In this document: positions 41,668 to 53,419 of the stretch, piece after piece
How the letters are laid out: each line of letters begins with the position of its first letter
How positions within the stretch are numbered: the stretch's first letter is position 1
DNA from: Haliclona indistincta
Taxonomy: Eukaryota > Porifera > Demospongiae > Haplosclerida > Chalinidae
Length of the DNA stretch: 64,000 nt
Assembly: GCA_964017065.1 (NCBI GenBank)
Contig: OZ024785.1
Coordinates: 15,039,965-15,103,964, forward strand
Reading direction: 5' to 3'
Translations under genes and position numbers: made by a program
Notes under the pieces: generated by a model
What the model was told of the DNA's origin: nothing
Databases searched by the model: none
The model's input: the letters and a program-made list of their open reading frames with translations, nothing else

Positions 41668-44600
41668 ATGATATCCATCGAGTTGTGGCGTGCAAGAATA
41701 GGCCTGTTCAACTGCTCGCGGTCAGCATTTCGTGGACCAGCTGACAACTCGTCACTGAATAATGCTGACAGTAGAGACCGACTGCAATGTTCTGCTTCTT
41801 GTGACTCTAATCTGCTGAAAAGAGGTGCCGTTCTTCTGTTACTCGTAGTAGTCATAACTCGTCTTGTACTGCTGTCAGCCGGTGATATTGAAAGGAATCC
41901 CGGCCCCATTAGCAAAGGTGCTTTTCATGCTTTTAATTAACCCTTCATCTCTGTCTTACCAATGTAGATGCTACACCAAAACTTCAAGATCTACAGTACA
42001 TGGCCTACACTAGTGAGGATGGAAGTACTGTTCACTTCAGACTCATGGATCGGATTACACCACGAGTAACACAACTAGCTATAGCCTTGTGCTTCCCTCA
42101 ACACATCATTGATGTCTTGGAGACCAAAAAAGGAGGCCCAGTCTACTATGTACTGAGTGAGTGGTTGAGAGGAGGCAACCAGGAGTATGACCAGAGACCA
42201 CTGACCTGGGGAACACTGATCACTGCATTGGAAGAGGCTAATATGAGAGAAGAGGCCACTGTGTTAAACAAGATGACTGTACCAGTTACATTAGAAACTT
42301 CTGATCCACAAAGAAGTAAGTTTTTGTTGTGCATGACGTATTCAATCTTGATTGTGTACATGCAGCCGTGTACATGTGCCTTATTTTTATAAATTTGTGC
42401 TACATAATACACTCCACCGCATTAATGGTGGATTCATTTTGACTCATTGTGTATTTAAGCACCTGGCATTTATTACTTTGTGTGGTTAATAGTTGTGGTT
42501 AATGGTAGTGTGGTTGTGTGGTCTATGAAAAATGTACATGTACACTCTTCTACAGCAGAAGAAATGACAAATGATAAGGCTTCATCACTCACAACAGAAG
42601 AGGCTTCAATCCCGGTAACAGAAGAGGCTTTAGCAGCAAGAGCTTCATCTCCAGTGACAAAAGAAGCACAGGATTCTGTAGTCCGTGCTCCTGGTTAGTT
42701 TACAGCTACAGTGATATTATCTAAGGTGGACACACCTAACAAATTATTTGTCTATTATAGAGAGGGTGTCCTCTGGTCAGGTGTTTATCGTATGTGGGTT
42801 ATTATTTTGGGATTCAGTTAGAGTTCGTTGTAGAGGGATGAGGAGTGTTGGCTAAGAAGAGTTCCACTATACTACACAGCCATCTATCAATAATGCTGCA
42901 CTATTAATATATGTAATTCATGTAGGCATGGACCTTCAAACAAATCGGAATATGTGCACTTGTGGCAGTAAAACTGCATTGCAAAATGATAAGACATCGA
43001 ACAAGTGTAAACTGCCTTCCAATATCTGGTTAGAAGAAATGTTTGATTCTTTTCAACTCAAGACAAATGTACCACAGCAAACTGTTCCCAACTGTGACCC
43101 TCCATGTGAAGGTATAGGCACAATTTCTATAACCAATATCTTGTTTGATTTTACTTTATAGAATCATTTAGCAATAGCAATATTAAAAAGCACAAAAATG
43201 ATGACCTCTACATTAGCAGCACTCTAGGTGAGTTTATTCCTGCTCATGCATGCTCCTATTAATTTTATCACTGCATACCAGGCACTGACAACCTGGATGA
43301 AGTTATGCAGTTTGTGCCAACTAGGAAAGTTGACTGGAAAAATCTTGGCTTGGAACTAGGGCTCAGACACATCACATTGGAGCAGATAGAGATGAAATAC
43401 CAAGATGATCTCTTTCAATGCAGGAGAGGCATGCTGACAGCCTGGCTGCTGCAGAGTGACAATGTGTCTCAGATAGGTGCTCCATCATGGTCACGCCTCA
43501 AGTCAGCTCTTGAAGAAACTGGAGAGAAGAAAATATTAACTGGTAACATAGATAGATTCAAGGTTATTTTTTTTAATAAAAATAATATCAATTTATAGGA
43601 CCAAGAGTGAGCATGCTCACAAAAGCTCTAAGAAGAGGTTATGTTACAATGAAAATGACTAAGTTATTGATTTCTGGAGCAGCAGGCACAGGAAAGACAA
43701 GTCTGATAGCTATGCTGCTTGGAAAGCCACCAGTCATAGAACATGACAGCACTGCTTTATCAAGGCCTCTCCGCCATGCTCGCTTTACTGCTCAAAGTGA
43801 CTCAAGTCTACAATGGGAATGCTTTGATACTCCATCAGAGCTATTACAATTATTGGCTGGAGAGATTGAGGAGTTGGTGGCTGATGATCAGCCAGACAGC
43901 CTGATGAAGTACAACTCACTACGACGACAATCTTCAAAAAGTGTCGATAACTGCCTTTCTTCGCCTAAGTTACTTACCTGCTCTGATTCAATCGATGCCA
44001 CTGCAAGTAATGACAGCAAAAGTGAAATATTTGCTGATCTTGTCTGTTTGTTGGAGACAGCTCAGAAGTCAAATCGCCTTCAAACGTTTCACTGGGTCTA
44101 TGCAATTGATTCAGGTGGACAAACAGCATTTCAAGACATACTGCCTGCCTTGATACGAGGTCATTCACTTATAATGCACACTTTGAAACTCAATGAGCGT
44201 CTCAGTGACCATGTAAAGATGGCATGCAGTGTTGATGGAGAGGCTATCTGTTCAACAAAAGATCTTTGTCACACTAACCTTCAGCTTATAAGAACTCTTG
44301 TTCGCTCTTCTTCCTCTCAGTCGTTATCTGATGGTAATGGTGCTGCTATTAGACCACCACGATGTATTGTTGTTGGGACTTTCTTTGATAAGATTAGTGA
44401 GTGTGATGAAACCATGGAAGACAAGAATGAACAACTCAGTAAAACCCTACAACACTCTGAAGACCTTATTGAAACTGATGGAATAATATTTCCTGTCAAC
44501 ACGACTGTTGATGGTCAAGAGAGGAAGAATCTGGCTTCTGAACTTCGAGATAATTTATTGTTACAGAATCAGAGGGAACCAGCATAGAGAAATCAATACC

Positions 44601-44880
44601 AGTCAAATGGTTTGTATTTGAGTTGGAAGTGCGCTGCCATGGGGAGAAGTCTGGACTTGGCATCATAAGCATGCGAGAGTGTTGTAAAATAGGACACATG
44701 TTTGACATGACCGAACAAGAGGTGATAGAATGCATTAAGTATCTTCACGATCAGACATTGCTTCTTTACTTTGATAAGATTCTTCCCAATACAGTATTTA
44801 TAAATGCTCAATCAATTCTTGACAAAGTGTCTGCCATCATTTTTATATCCCTCTTGGACACCGCGTCACCTTCTTCATTT
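41668..44880 (+). pseudogene. Gene F: 2A leader, two death domains, ROC-like GTPase, COR-like region (broken)
   Basis: Exons: 41668-41917 (leader, 2A), 41968-42315 (death domain 1), 42556-42693 (linker), 42926-43111 (Cys-containing), 43162-43227, 43282-43542 (death domain 2, VDWKNLGLELGLRHITLEQI ... WLLQSD), 43599 onward. All introns are phase 1. The last exon has a P-loop GAAGTGKTSL (about 43676) and the DSGGQ switch (about 44108), as in Ras-like ROC GTPases. It then has a winged-helix, COR-like stretch (KWFVFELE ... ECIKYLHDQTLLLYF). A frame change between 44551 and 44587 puts the COR part in another frame, and a LINE cuts the gene near 44880. A matching C-terminal piece occurs at 61850. 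Death-domain ROCO proteins signal in stress and death pathways; the role here is inferred. Confidence 0.75.
41884..41907 (+). other. 2A ribosome-skipping motif of gene F (DIERNPGP)
   Basis: D-I-E-R-N-P-G-P after a hydrophobic leader (VLLLLVVVITRLVLLSAG). It differs from B and C only by Lys to Arg at the variable position. The skip would leave a 79-residue leader. Confidence 0.88.
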
Positions 44881-45750
44881 AAAAATAAAGCAATTAGGAA
44901 ACTTCCTACTTATTCTGAGGGTACTCATGATACTTTGTATGCTGATGATTAATGCTTTACAAACCAATATCCTGTCCTCAAGACTTCATTGAGCTCCAAA
45001 ATGATATTTCTCTTGTGGAACAATGGTCTGATGACAATTACTTAACACTCAATCCTAAAAAATGCAAAGTCATGCTTATTAGCAGGAAGAGGTCTTGCTC
45101 TTTTGAAGCTGTCTCACTCTTGCTAAATGGTAGTGCTCTTGAAAAGGTGAACTCTTTTAAGTATCTTGGAGTAACCATCTCTAACAATCTCACTTGGTCA
45201 AATCATGTAGACATTGTCTGCAGCAAGGCTCGTAGAACGCTGGGTCTTATTTATAGACGCTTTTATGCCAACTGCAATCCTGATACGCTTCTTAAACTTT
45301 ATCTTTCCTTAGTTCGGCCATGCACGTTTGGAATATGCCTGTCCTGTGTGGTCTCCTCACACAGTTACTTTGACTGTCCAAATCGAGCGTGTTCAGAAAC
45401 TTGCTCTTAAGATAGTGTCTGGGGAATGGAATACTGGATACACTGCTCTTTTATCTAAGTTTCAAATTCCTACATTACAGAGGAGGCGGTCTGAACTGTC
45501 CCTGTGTATCTTGTTCAAAATCCTAAAATCAGAATGTTTCTTTCCAGAAGGCCTCATTGTGAGGAAGCCTCCCTCACACTACGACACTCGTTCATCACGC
45601 CGGCTTCAACTAATCCAATCCTTTGTTAAAACCTCTTCTCATCTGAACTCTTTTACTGTTTCTCTCTGGAACTCTCTCCCTTCTCATGTCACTCACTGTT
45701 CTACTCTCTCTTCTTTTAAGTTACTCTTATCTTCTTGTAATTTTTAGTTT
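44880..45750 (+). mobile_element. LINE 3' fragment inside gene F
   Basis: Starts near the reverse transcriptase active site (TLYADD at about 44935), with a frame break just after it. It continues through LVEQWSDDNYLTLNPKKCKV, FKYLGVTISNNLTW and the tail RVQKLALKIVSGEWN ... WNSLP in two more frames (44952-45410, 45328-45747). CR1/Jockey-like; 5'-truncated and dead. Confidence 0.85.
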
Positions 45751-46665
45751 AACTTTGTCTTTAGGGTTCACTTAAGCCAGGAAAACCCGAACTATTCTTT
45801 CTTGCTGCCCTTTGCACAATATAATCAACAGTGTCCTGGCTATTACTTGCCCGTTTTACAAGGAAAATTGGTGTACCCACACTCCAATAGCACTTGCCGT
45901 ATTTGGAACAAAATTATTTCGTACTCGGCAATCACGAGAGACCCTGCACATAGGGGTGGGTGGGTTGTGGGGAGGGCGGGAGGGCGTCAGGTGGCATTTT
46001 TTTGGCGCTCTGGCAAAAGGAGATGTATCTTCTTCCATCGCTCTTGCTGGTAGGGGATTTTTGCCGAAATCGTGTTTTCTCATTAAATATTCGCCCCTCT
46101 GTAACTTACAGACAGAGACCTTTTTGCAAAATCCCAAACGTACGTTTCTTCCTTGTGTACCAAAGTTTATGTCTGACATTTTGTGTGGGTATGGCATGCC
46201 TAGGAAAGGTACGTGCTTTTTCGTAATTGGGTGGAGCTTGCTACGCCCACAAGACGAATGGCGACTTTCTTGGGTGATCAGTGTGACTGAGCAGGCCTTC
46301 AACTATCAGTAGAAACCAAAATATTTGTAATCCTGATGTTAGGGCAATCCACCCTTAAAATTAGCATTACTGGCTATTGTGTTTCCCTGCTATTGACTTG
46401 TAAAAAAATTTTAACTCACACAGGCGTGGCCATCACTATGAATATGGTCGACTCCGCCATGACTGCAGTAGTGGCTGTGAGCAGGACTAGAGCTATGAGC
46501 AGCTGACACTATAGGTGAGGGCGGGCAGGATGAGCTAGCGAGGTGTTGCTGGCAGGGTTGCTGCAGGCTATCTGTTCCTGACCAGTCTACTTCCCGTGAC
46601 ACCGGATACAACACACAATGAGGAGACTCCTAATATATTGTTAATGATATGGGCGTGGTCTCAAG
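45751..46665. other. Spacer before the NHR-kinase gene
   Basis: ORFs on both strands overlap here but none has family features or splice context. The kinase promoter must lie in the last few hundred bases; no TATA box is obvious. Confidence 0.4.
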
Positions 46666-49600
46666 ATGAGCACTCAGCGCTTTCACTCTCGTTGTGGAGG
46701 GAACATCAAACTCTCATTTAACAGCAATATTGCTAGACGAGTTTATAGCGGCATTGATGATGGTATTGTTTTCACTGAGCAGCCGGTAACGCTAGATACC
46801 GTATTCCTGATGATGATACTCGTGTATGACGACCGTTTTTATATCGGATCCATTGTGAGTCAAGGGGGGGTCACCTAGTATCAACCCGTGTCCAGATCCG
46901 CGACCGGGATCAAGACCTTGATCGTCCCAAATCTGGCCTTGATCGCTTGATCGTTGCAGATTTCAGACTTTGATCCCTTGATCTTGGTCGCGCACGTGCG
47001 CGCTCACGCTCCTCCTTCCTTCATTTGGGAACTTGCGCGGTTTATTGCCGAGCGCCTTAGCGCGAGGCAAATAATCGCGACGGTGTGCGGGGGACTGGAG
47101 CGTCGTGCGTTTTCTCAGCAATGTTAATATAATATTATTTAGATCGATGTCACGCTTAGGAATGCTAATCAGGGTTACGGCGAGGGCTCATACTACGTAT
47201 TATACTGCGGGGTCACGGGATCGCCTAACCCGGTTGCGTATGAGATAAGAACTTGTGGGCTGAGACCATGGCGGATTAGATCCCAGAGTCTACTCCTGAC
47301 AGAGCCAAGTGGCTAGCTCAGCTCAGGAAGCCGGAGAAAACAGAGAGCAGCGGCCTGAGTCTAAAGCCACAAAAGAAGCAAGGCCGGCACGCCATCAGCA
47401 GTACTACTAGCAATACACGGAACCGGCATTGACTCTTAGGTCGTCTGACACGAGTCCACGAGGCCGAAAACAGGAAGCTAGCTCGCTGTATCTGTACCTG
47501 CCGGCCGTCTGCTGTCGAGCCCACCACCGAATTTTGCTGGTCGATTAGACTAACTACTTAATAAACTCAGCGCGAGGCATTCATGCGTATTCGTAACTAG
47601 TACTAATACTGCACTGCGCTGCACTAGACAAACAAAAACGAAACACAAAATCACCGTGCTTAGCTGTAGCATAATAAGTAATGATAGCTGATACGGCTGT
47701 ACCAGGGCCGGTGCCAGCTAAAACATAGTGGAGAGGCCCTAATTAATTATTAAATTATTCATTGAATTAATCATGAATTAATTAAAGAAATGCATTATTA
47801 TTCATTATTGTTTAAAGTCGCCAAATGTGCGTTGTCGTCCTTCGCGCCCAACGACGAACTCCCTGGCCACCTGGACTAAGTCCAGGGAATCCGTTTTCTG
47901 TCCAGGGAATCCGCTATGTGTGCGACCTGCGCAGCGCTCGCTAGCGACCAACGAACCATCGAGCTAATCAATTATTAGAATAGGTGTGGTAAGTAGGTGT
48001 GGTACTAATAATTGATGAATATTAATCACTTTTCTTGAAAAAGTGGGGCGGCCATGGCCGTCCCGGCCGCCCCTATGGCGCCGGCCCTGGGCTGTACTGC
48101 TAAAAATGGCTAACAGAGACGCAGAAGAGCTCGTCTACATAACTGCCGGTTAGTCCAGCCTCTCTGCTCTTTAGATGCAGTACTACAGCGATGCGCTCCA
48201 TTGCACAGTTAGTTAACGCGCGAGACTTCGTCACTGTACTGATATGATGTCGTCATACTACTGACGTAATGCATGACAAGTAGACGTACGCTCCGCCCAT
48301 TAATAATTATTACTTTGACTTAGACACACCCCTCCGCCATATTGCGTTGCTAACAGTCTCTTACAGCGTGTATCACCGCTCGATCACCGCCGACAGCAGC
48401 CAAACAATTATTTCAATACAGCTAGACAACGTAAAATTGTCATAGCAGTGAGTTAACAGCGTAATTTAAAGTAAAAATCGAGTTTGTTTGATTTTATCTT
48501 GATCCTTTGATCGACTCCGAAGCCGTCATCTTGATTGCTTGATCACGCACAAAAAACACCTTGATCGATTGATTGGATCTTGATCCCGGTCGCGGATCTG
48601 GACACGGGTTGATACTAGGTGACCCCCCCTTGTGAGTGTCTAGCTAGCTGACTAGTTAGTAATTAGTGTTCACTGTTTACGGTGTTGATCTTACTACCAA
48701 CAACAGTCTATAGGTATGACCACACAGTGTCCTGATAACATAAGGATTCCTAGTCATGCATCGGAATGGAAAGACCACTCTGACTACTGGATCCTGGACC
48801 GTACTACTGTTTATCACAATGATGAGAAGAGAAAGCTCAAAGTTAACCTCAACTCACTCCGAGAGGGTCAGACTGTTGGTTGCAAGGTCTCTAAAGAGGG
48901 AGGGCTACATGTCTATATTGATGGTGTGGATAAGGGTATTGTGTGGACTGGACTACCAACACACAAACCATTCTGGGGTGTGGCTGATGTTTATGGATGT
49001 ACCAAAAAGATACAATTATTACTGTCATCTGGTGAGTGACTGTTGTCCATTACTGTATCTCATGTACCTCATCCACTCCATCATCTTACTGTGTTCACAC
49101 CTCTCTCCTCCTCTCTCAGATATTAACCCTAATGCAACTGCTGAAAGTGTTCCTTTGTATCGTCAACTTTCAAACAATCTGTCCATCACTAAACCACAAG
49201 AACCTTCAACAATACGTCATCGTAAAGACCAGGTCTCTAATTCCCAAGCCACACCTCCACATCAAACAAGCAGTGGAACAGCAAAAGATACGAACACTGT
49301 TCAGATCACTCACCTCCAGCAAGACAATGATCGTCTCCAGCAAGAGGTTACTAGTCTTCAGCAAGAGAATGTTCATCTAAAGCGAGACAATGCTAGTCAA
49401 ACACAAATCCATCAACAAGAAGTCACTCTCTTAAAGCAAGACAACGGTCGCCTTCAACAAGACTATGCTCACCTCACACTAAACCACCAGCAAGAGATCA
49501 CTTGTCTTCAGCAAGCACATCAGCAAGAGATCACTCGTCTCCAGGAGGAGGCAAGGCAGCTCCAGTCTAGGTTGGACCAGCAACCTAAGTTAGGTTCAGA

Positions 49601-50390
49601 TACTGACATTAGCTTTTGGGTGGTGAGCCACAATGAGGTACGACCCACAGGCAAGGTACTGGGAGAAGGAGGGTGGGGGAGAGTAGTGGTTGGCAGTTTC
49701 CGAGGCCAGGATGTAGCTATGAAACAGCTCCACTCCATCATCAGCTCGTCTGACTACTATAGAGATCTCCTCCGTCGTGAGATCAGCTTGATGGCTAAAG
49801 TGCGTCACCCCAACCTGCTGCTGTTCATGGCAGCAGTATTGGATAGTCCATCCAACACTCCCATCATCATCACAGAACTCATGGACACCAACCTACGCCA
49901 AGCCTATCACAATGCTCAACTCCTGAATAGCGTCAAGCTGAGCATACTGAGGGACGTATCCGCTGCACTCAACTACCTCCATCTCCAGTCGAACCCCATC
50001 ATTCACAGAGATGTGAGCAGTGCCAACGTCCTGCTGCTAGCTCTACCCAACAACAAGTGGAGAGGGAAGCTGTCAGACTTTGGTTCCGCCAACCTTGTAC
50101 AGCATGCTAGCACTCCTGGCCCAGGAGCTGTAATGTACACTGCTCCTGAAGTGTTCAAGGGAGAGCAACAGACCACCAAGATGGACGTGTTTAGTTTTGG
50201 CAAGCTCTTGTGTGAGGTGTTGAGCAACCATCTTCCTGACCCTGGTGCCTTTCCCTCCATGCTGCATTCCATGGCCAAGGACTGGCCACTAATGCACCAA
50301 CTGATCAGCTCATGTGTGGAACAGGACCCCAACAAGCGACCACCAATGAATTACATTGTGGATCGGCTAAACCACTTTACAAAACGGTGA
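46666..50390 (+). CDS. NHR domain, coiled coil, TKL-type protein kinase
   Basis: Three exons, 46666-46854, 48707-49031 and 49120-50390, join in frame to 594 residues. Exons 1-2 encode a neuralized homology repeat: RFHSRCGGNIKLSF ... DDGIVF, then SIGMTTQCPDNIRIP and KPFWGVADVYG. Exon 3 first gives a Gln-rich coiled coil (repeated LQQEVTSLQQEN-like units, about residues 225-330). A complete kinase domain follows: GEGGWGRVVVG loop, VAMK lysine, HRDVSSANVLL catalytic loop, DFGSA and TAPEV. The HRDxSxxN form points to the tyrosine-kinase-like group; all catalytic residues are present. NHR domains bind proteins in ubiquitin signalling, so this is likely a cytosolic signalling kinase. The acceptor at 48706 was chosen because only it keeps the NHR frame. 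Intron 1 is nearly all transposon. Confidence 0.88.
46861..48632. mobile_element. TIR transposon filling intron 1 of the kinase gene
   Basis: Inverted ends CAAGGGGGGGTCACCTAGTA continue inward for over 50 bases (CAACCCGTGTCCAGATCC and on). A 5-base target duplication TGAGT lies at 46856-46860 and 48633-48637, and its left copy is part of the splice donor GTGAGT. Inner subterminal repeats of CTTGATC occur near both ends. No transposase ORF is recognised; superfamily is open. Confidence 0.85.
47703..48089. mobile_element. hAT-like MITE nested in the TIR transposon
   Basis: Ends CAGGGCCGGTGCCA and TGGCGCCGGCCCTG, with an exact 8-base target duplication GGCTGTAC at 47695-47702 and 48090-48097. 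The length of 387 bases, ends and duplication size all fit a hAT MITE. Confidence 0.92.
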
Positions 50391-50489
50391 CATCATCATC
50401 ACTATTTTTAGTGAAAGCATTTTTTTGTAGCCTTTTACACAAAATTATTATTATTATTTTTTTATGTATGGTGTTTTTTTTTCATGTTG

Positions 50490-50650
50490 ATTTGACCATG
50501 TACAATATAGTACCTTAGGTGGACTGGAAACGCAGTTAGTTTACGGAGAAGTTTGAAAACCTATCCGCGTAATGGCATACTAACGGGTATAACGGAGAAA
50601 TGTACGGAAACCTATGGTACTATATTGTCCATGATTTGACCATGGTGACT
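50490..50650. repeat. Small inverted repeat after the kinase gene
   Basis: TTGACCATGTACAATATAGT on the left pairs with ACTATATTGTCCATG near the right edge, around a core with two CGGAGAA words. It may be a short MITE; there is no coding content. Confidence 0.45.
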
Positions 50651-50713
50651 GTTTACTACAAGCACTGCTCGCTCACGCATTCCTCATCACTATAGCTGGA
50701 TCATGGATCAAGT

Positions 50714-51003
50714 ATGGCCCACCAGCTGCAGCACGAGACCAAGCGATTTGATGGTCGCCTGGACACCTTGCTGCGCCGTAAATACCTCCCTCCCATGCAG
50801 CGACTATAAGACTCGGAGTGATCTCCACTGAGCCGTGTGTGGTAGTGCCGGACCGGCCAGAGGGTAACTTCGGAGAGCTCCTAGACACTGTTGTACTAGG
50901 ACACAGACAATTCTACTTCACTGAGATACCGCCCCGCAAGACGCTAAACAAAGCGCTTCAACTAGAGGACGTCGTGTCTGTAGAAATTTACCCAGGTATA
51001 TAA
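50714..51003 (+). pseudogene. Unrecognised coding remnant
   Basis: An ATG at 50714 opens MAHQLQHETKRFDGRLD ... YLPPMQRL and stops at 50807. Two bases on, another frame continues coherently (LGVISTEPCVVVPDRPEGN ... VEIYPG) to 51003. The codon use looks protein-like and the two halves could be one protein split by a 1-2 base indel. It could also be an exon with a donor at CCCAG/GTATAT. I do not recognise the family. A composite hairpin element begins about 15 bases downstream. Confidence 0.35.
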
Positions 51004-51256
51004 AACTGGCATATATTAGGGAGGCACGGTAGTGACTCCCTATGTAGGGATGAACGAGAAAACAAGATGGCGGCTACATACATGTATTAGCGTTCAAACG
51101 CTGATATTTCGCCTGGTGTTGAATTTTATACGTCTTTAGACTCCGTTAGATCTGCTCTCTGGCGTTGCTCCATCTTACAGTAGCAAGGAGATTGCTCGAA
51201 ATGGTTACTAAAGTGACGAACCTGGAAACGGTGAAAATTGAGTTTCGTCATCTTCT

Positions 51257-51560
<304 letters not shown>

Positions 51561-52109
51561 CTCGCCTAGCGCCTTTACGCGAGCAGTGCCGAGACCACAA
51601 CATCCACGAACAGTCGTGAAATTCTCCTGGCATGTGCCTTTTGAGCTTTGTATTTAGCGTAACGGCGATCTAAGTTCCGCGATTTCTCGATCGTGATCCA
51701 TTGTCAGCTTAGTGTTAGACGCCATTATTGTGATCGCGCAATACGCACGTGACCAAGCAATGGGTAGCGCACGTGACCAAGCAGCTAAAGTATCGCTGCG
51801 CCGTGTGGATCACTATCACAGAGAACACACTCCCGGCATTTGTCTGGAGTCTTCGAAGAACGGTAAGCTCGTGTAGGATCGCCATTCTGCACTTGCCAGA
51901 TAATTATAACCGCCGTATAATAGGTCTACAAACAAGTGTTGGCGGGGCTCGTATGCACTGCATGCATGCGTAGGCGACTAGGCAGACCTGATACGTATAG
52001 CTTAACAATTTTAGCTATAAGTTTAAGAACAACAGGAATACTAAACTAATGGTGGAAACAAAGACTTCTCCGTACATGCATGATATTGAACTGCACTTCA
52101 CTAAAAAGA

Positions 52110-52550
52110 AAAAAGGACACAAAGAAGAAATTAAAAAGATTTCTATCGAAATCAAAAGGATGTAGTGATGAAGAAATCTACCACTGGTTCACAATGTAAA
52201 CCAACAAGGAACAAGCATAGAATGGTAACACGATTGACTTGCTAACAGACACTTGCTAACAGACCATAGATCCCTACATCAGTGGCTGTACATACGATCA
52301 ATAATTTATTTTGTTACAAGCTGAATTCTATTCAAAGTGTCAGTCAACAGTAAAATTAGCTTAACTAGCTATATAGTCTGGCCACAGCAGCCACTGATGT
52401 AGGGATCTATGGTCTGTTAGCAAGTCAATCGTGTTACCATTCTATGCTTGTTCCTTGTTGGTTTACATTGTGAACCATGCAGTGGTAGATTTCTTCATCA
52501 CTACATCCTTTTGATTTCGATAGAAATCTTTTTAATTTCTTTGTTACATA
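52110..52550. repeat. Hairpin module 1
   Basis: Arms run from AAAAGATTTCTATCGAAATC to CCCTACATCAGTGGCTGTAC and back, with a loop of about 100 bases. The same module recurs at 52660-53030 and 60240-60615. Confidence 0.85.
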
Positions 52551-52659
52551 TGTATGTAACATTATATGTAGAACTATGTTTTTACTGGTCATTTTGTACT
52601 GTTCTCTAAAGCCTCTAATACATTTTGTATTCTATGTCAAACCTATGTACACAATTCAA

Positions 52660-53030
52660 AAAGATTTCTATCGAAATCAAAAGGATGTAGGGTTGTTAAA
52701 TCTACCACTGGTCCACAATGTAAACTAACAAGGAACAAGCATGGAATGGTAACACGATTGACTTGCTAACAGACCATAGATCCCTATACATCAGTGGCTA
52801 CTGTTGTTGATTATAGCTAGTTCAGCTAGTTGCTGTTGACTGACACCTGACTTGCATTCAGCTTGTGACAAAATATTGACTCATGTACAGCCACTGATGT
52901 AGGGATCTATGGTCTGTTAGCAAGTCAATCGTGTTACCATTCCATGCTTGTTCCTTGTTAGTTTACATTGTGGACCAGTGGTAGATTTAACAACCCTACA
53001 TCCTTTTGATTTCGATAGAAATCTTTTTAA
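52660..53030. repeat. Hairpin module 2
   Basis: Second copy of the module at 52110, with matching arms and a different loop sequence. Confidence 0.85.
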
Positions 53031-53419
53031 TTTTTTTGTTTGTGCCCATTTTTTTTCAGTGAAATGCAGTTCAATATCATGCACATACTGAGCCGTCTTT
53101 GTTTCCACCATTGGTTTAGTTTTTCTGTTGTTGATGGCTTTTCTCTATTATTAACAATTATTTTTAAACTTGTATCTAAAAATAATTGTTATGCTGTACA
53201 TATCAGCTCGCCTATGCATGCATGCATGCAGTGGATACGAGGCCAGCCCAAACGTGTTTGTAGACTTTTTCAGCGGTTATTATTATCTGGCAAGCGCAGA
53301 ATGGTGATCCTATTCCAGCTTACCGTTCTTCGAAGACTCCAGACAAATATGTGTTCTCCGTGATCCATACGACGCGGCGATACTCAAGCTAGCTTGGTCA
53401 CGTGCGCTAACCACTGCTT

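Noticed and set aside
48714..48720. Acceptor TATAG at 48713 for kinase exon 2
   Set aside because: It puts the NHR domain out of frame with exon 1; the acceptor at 48706 keeps frame and family sequence.
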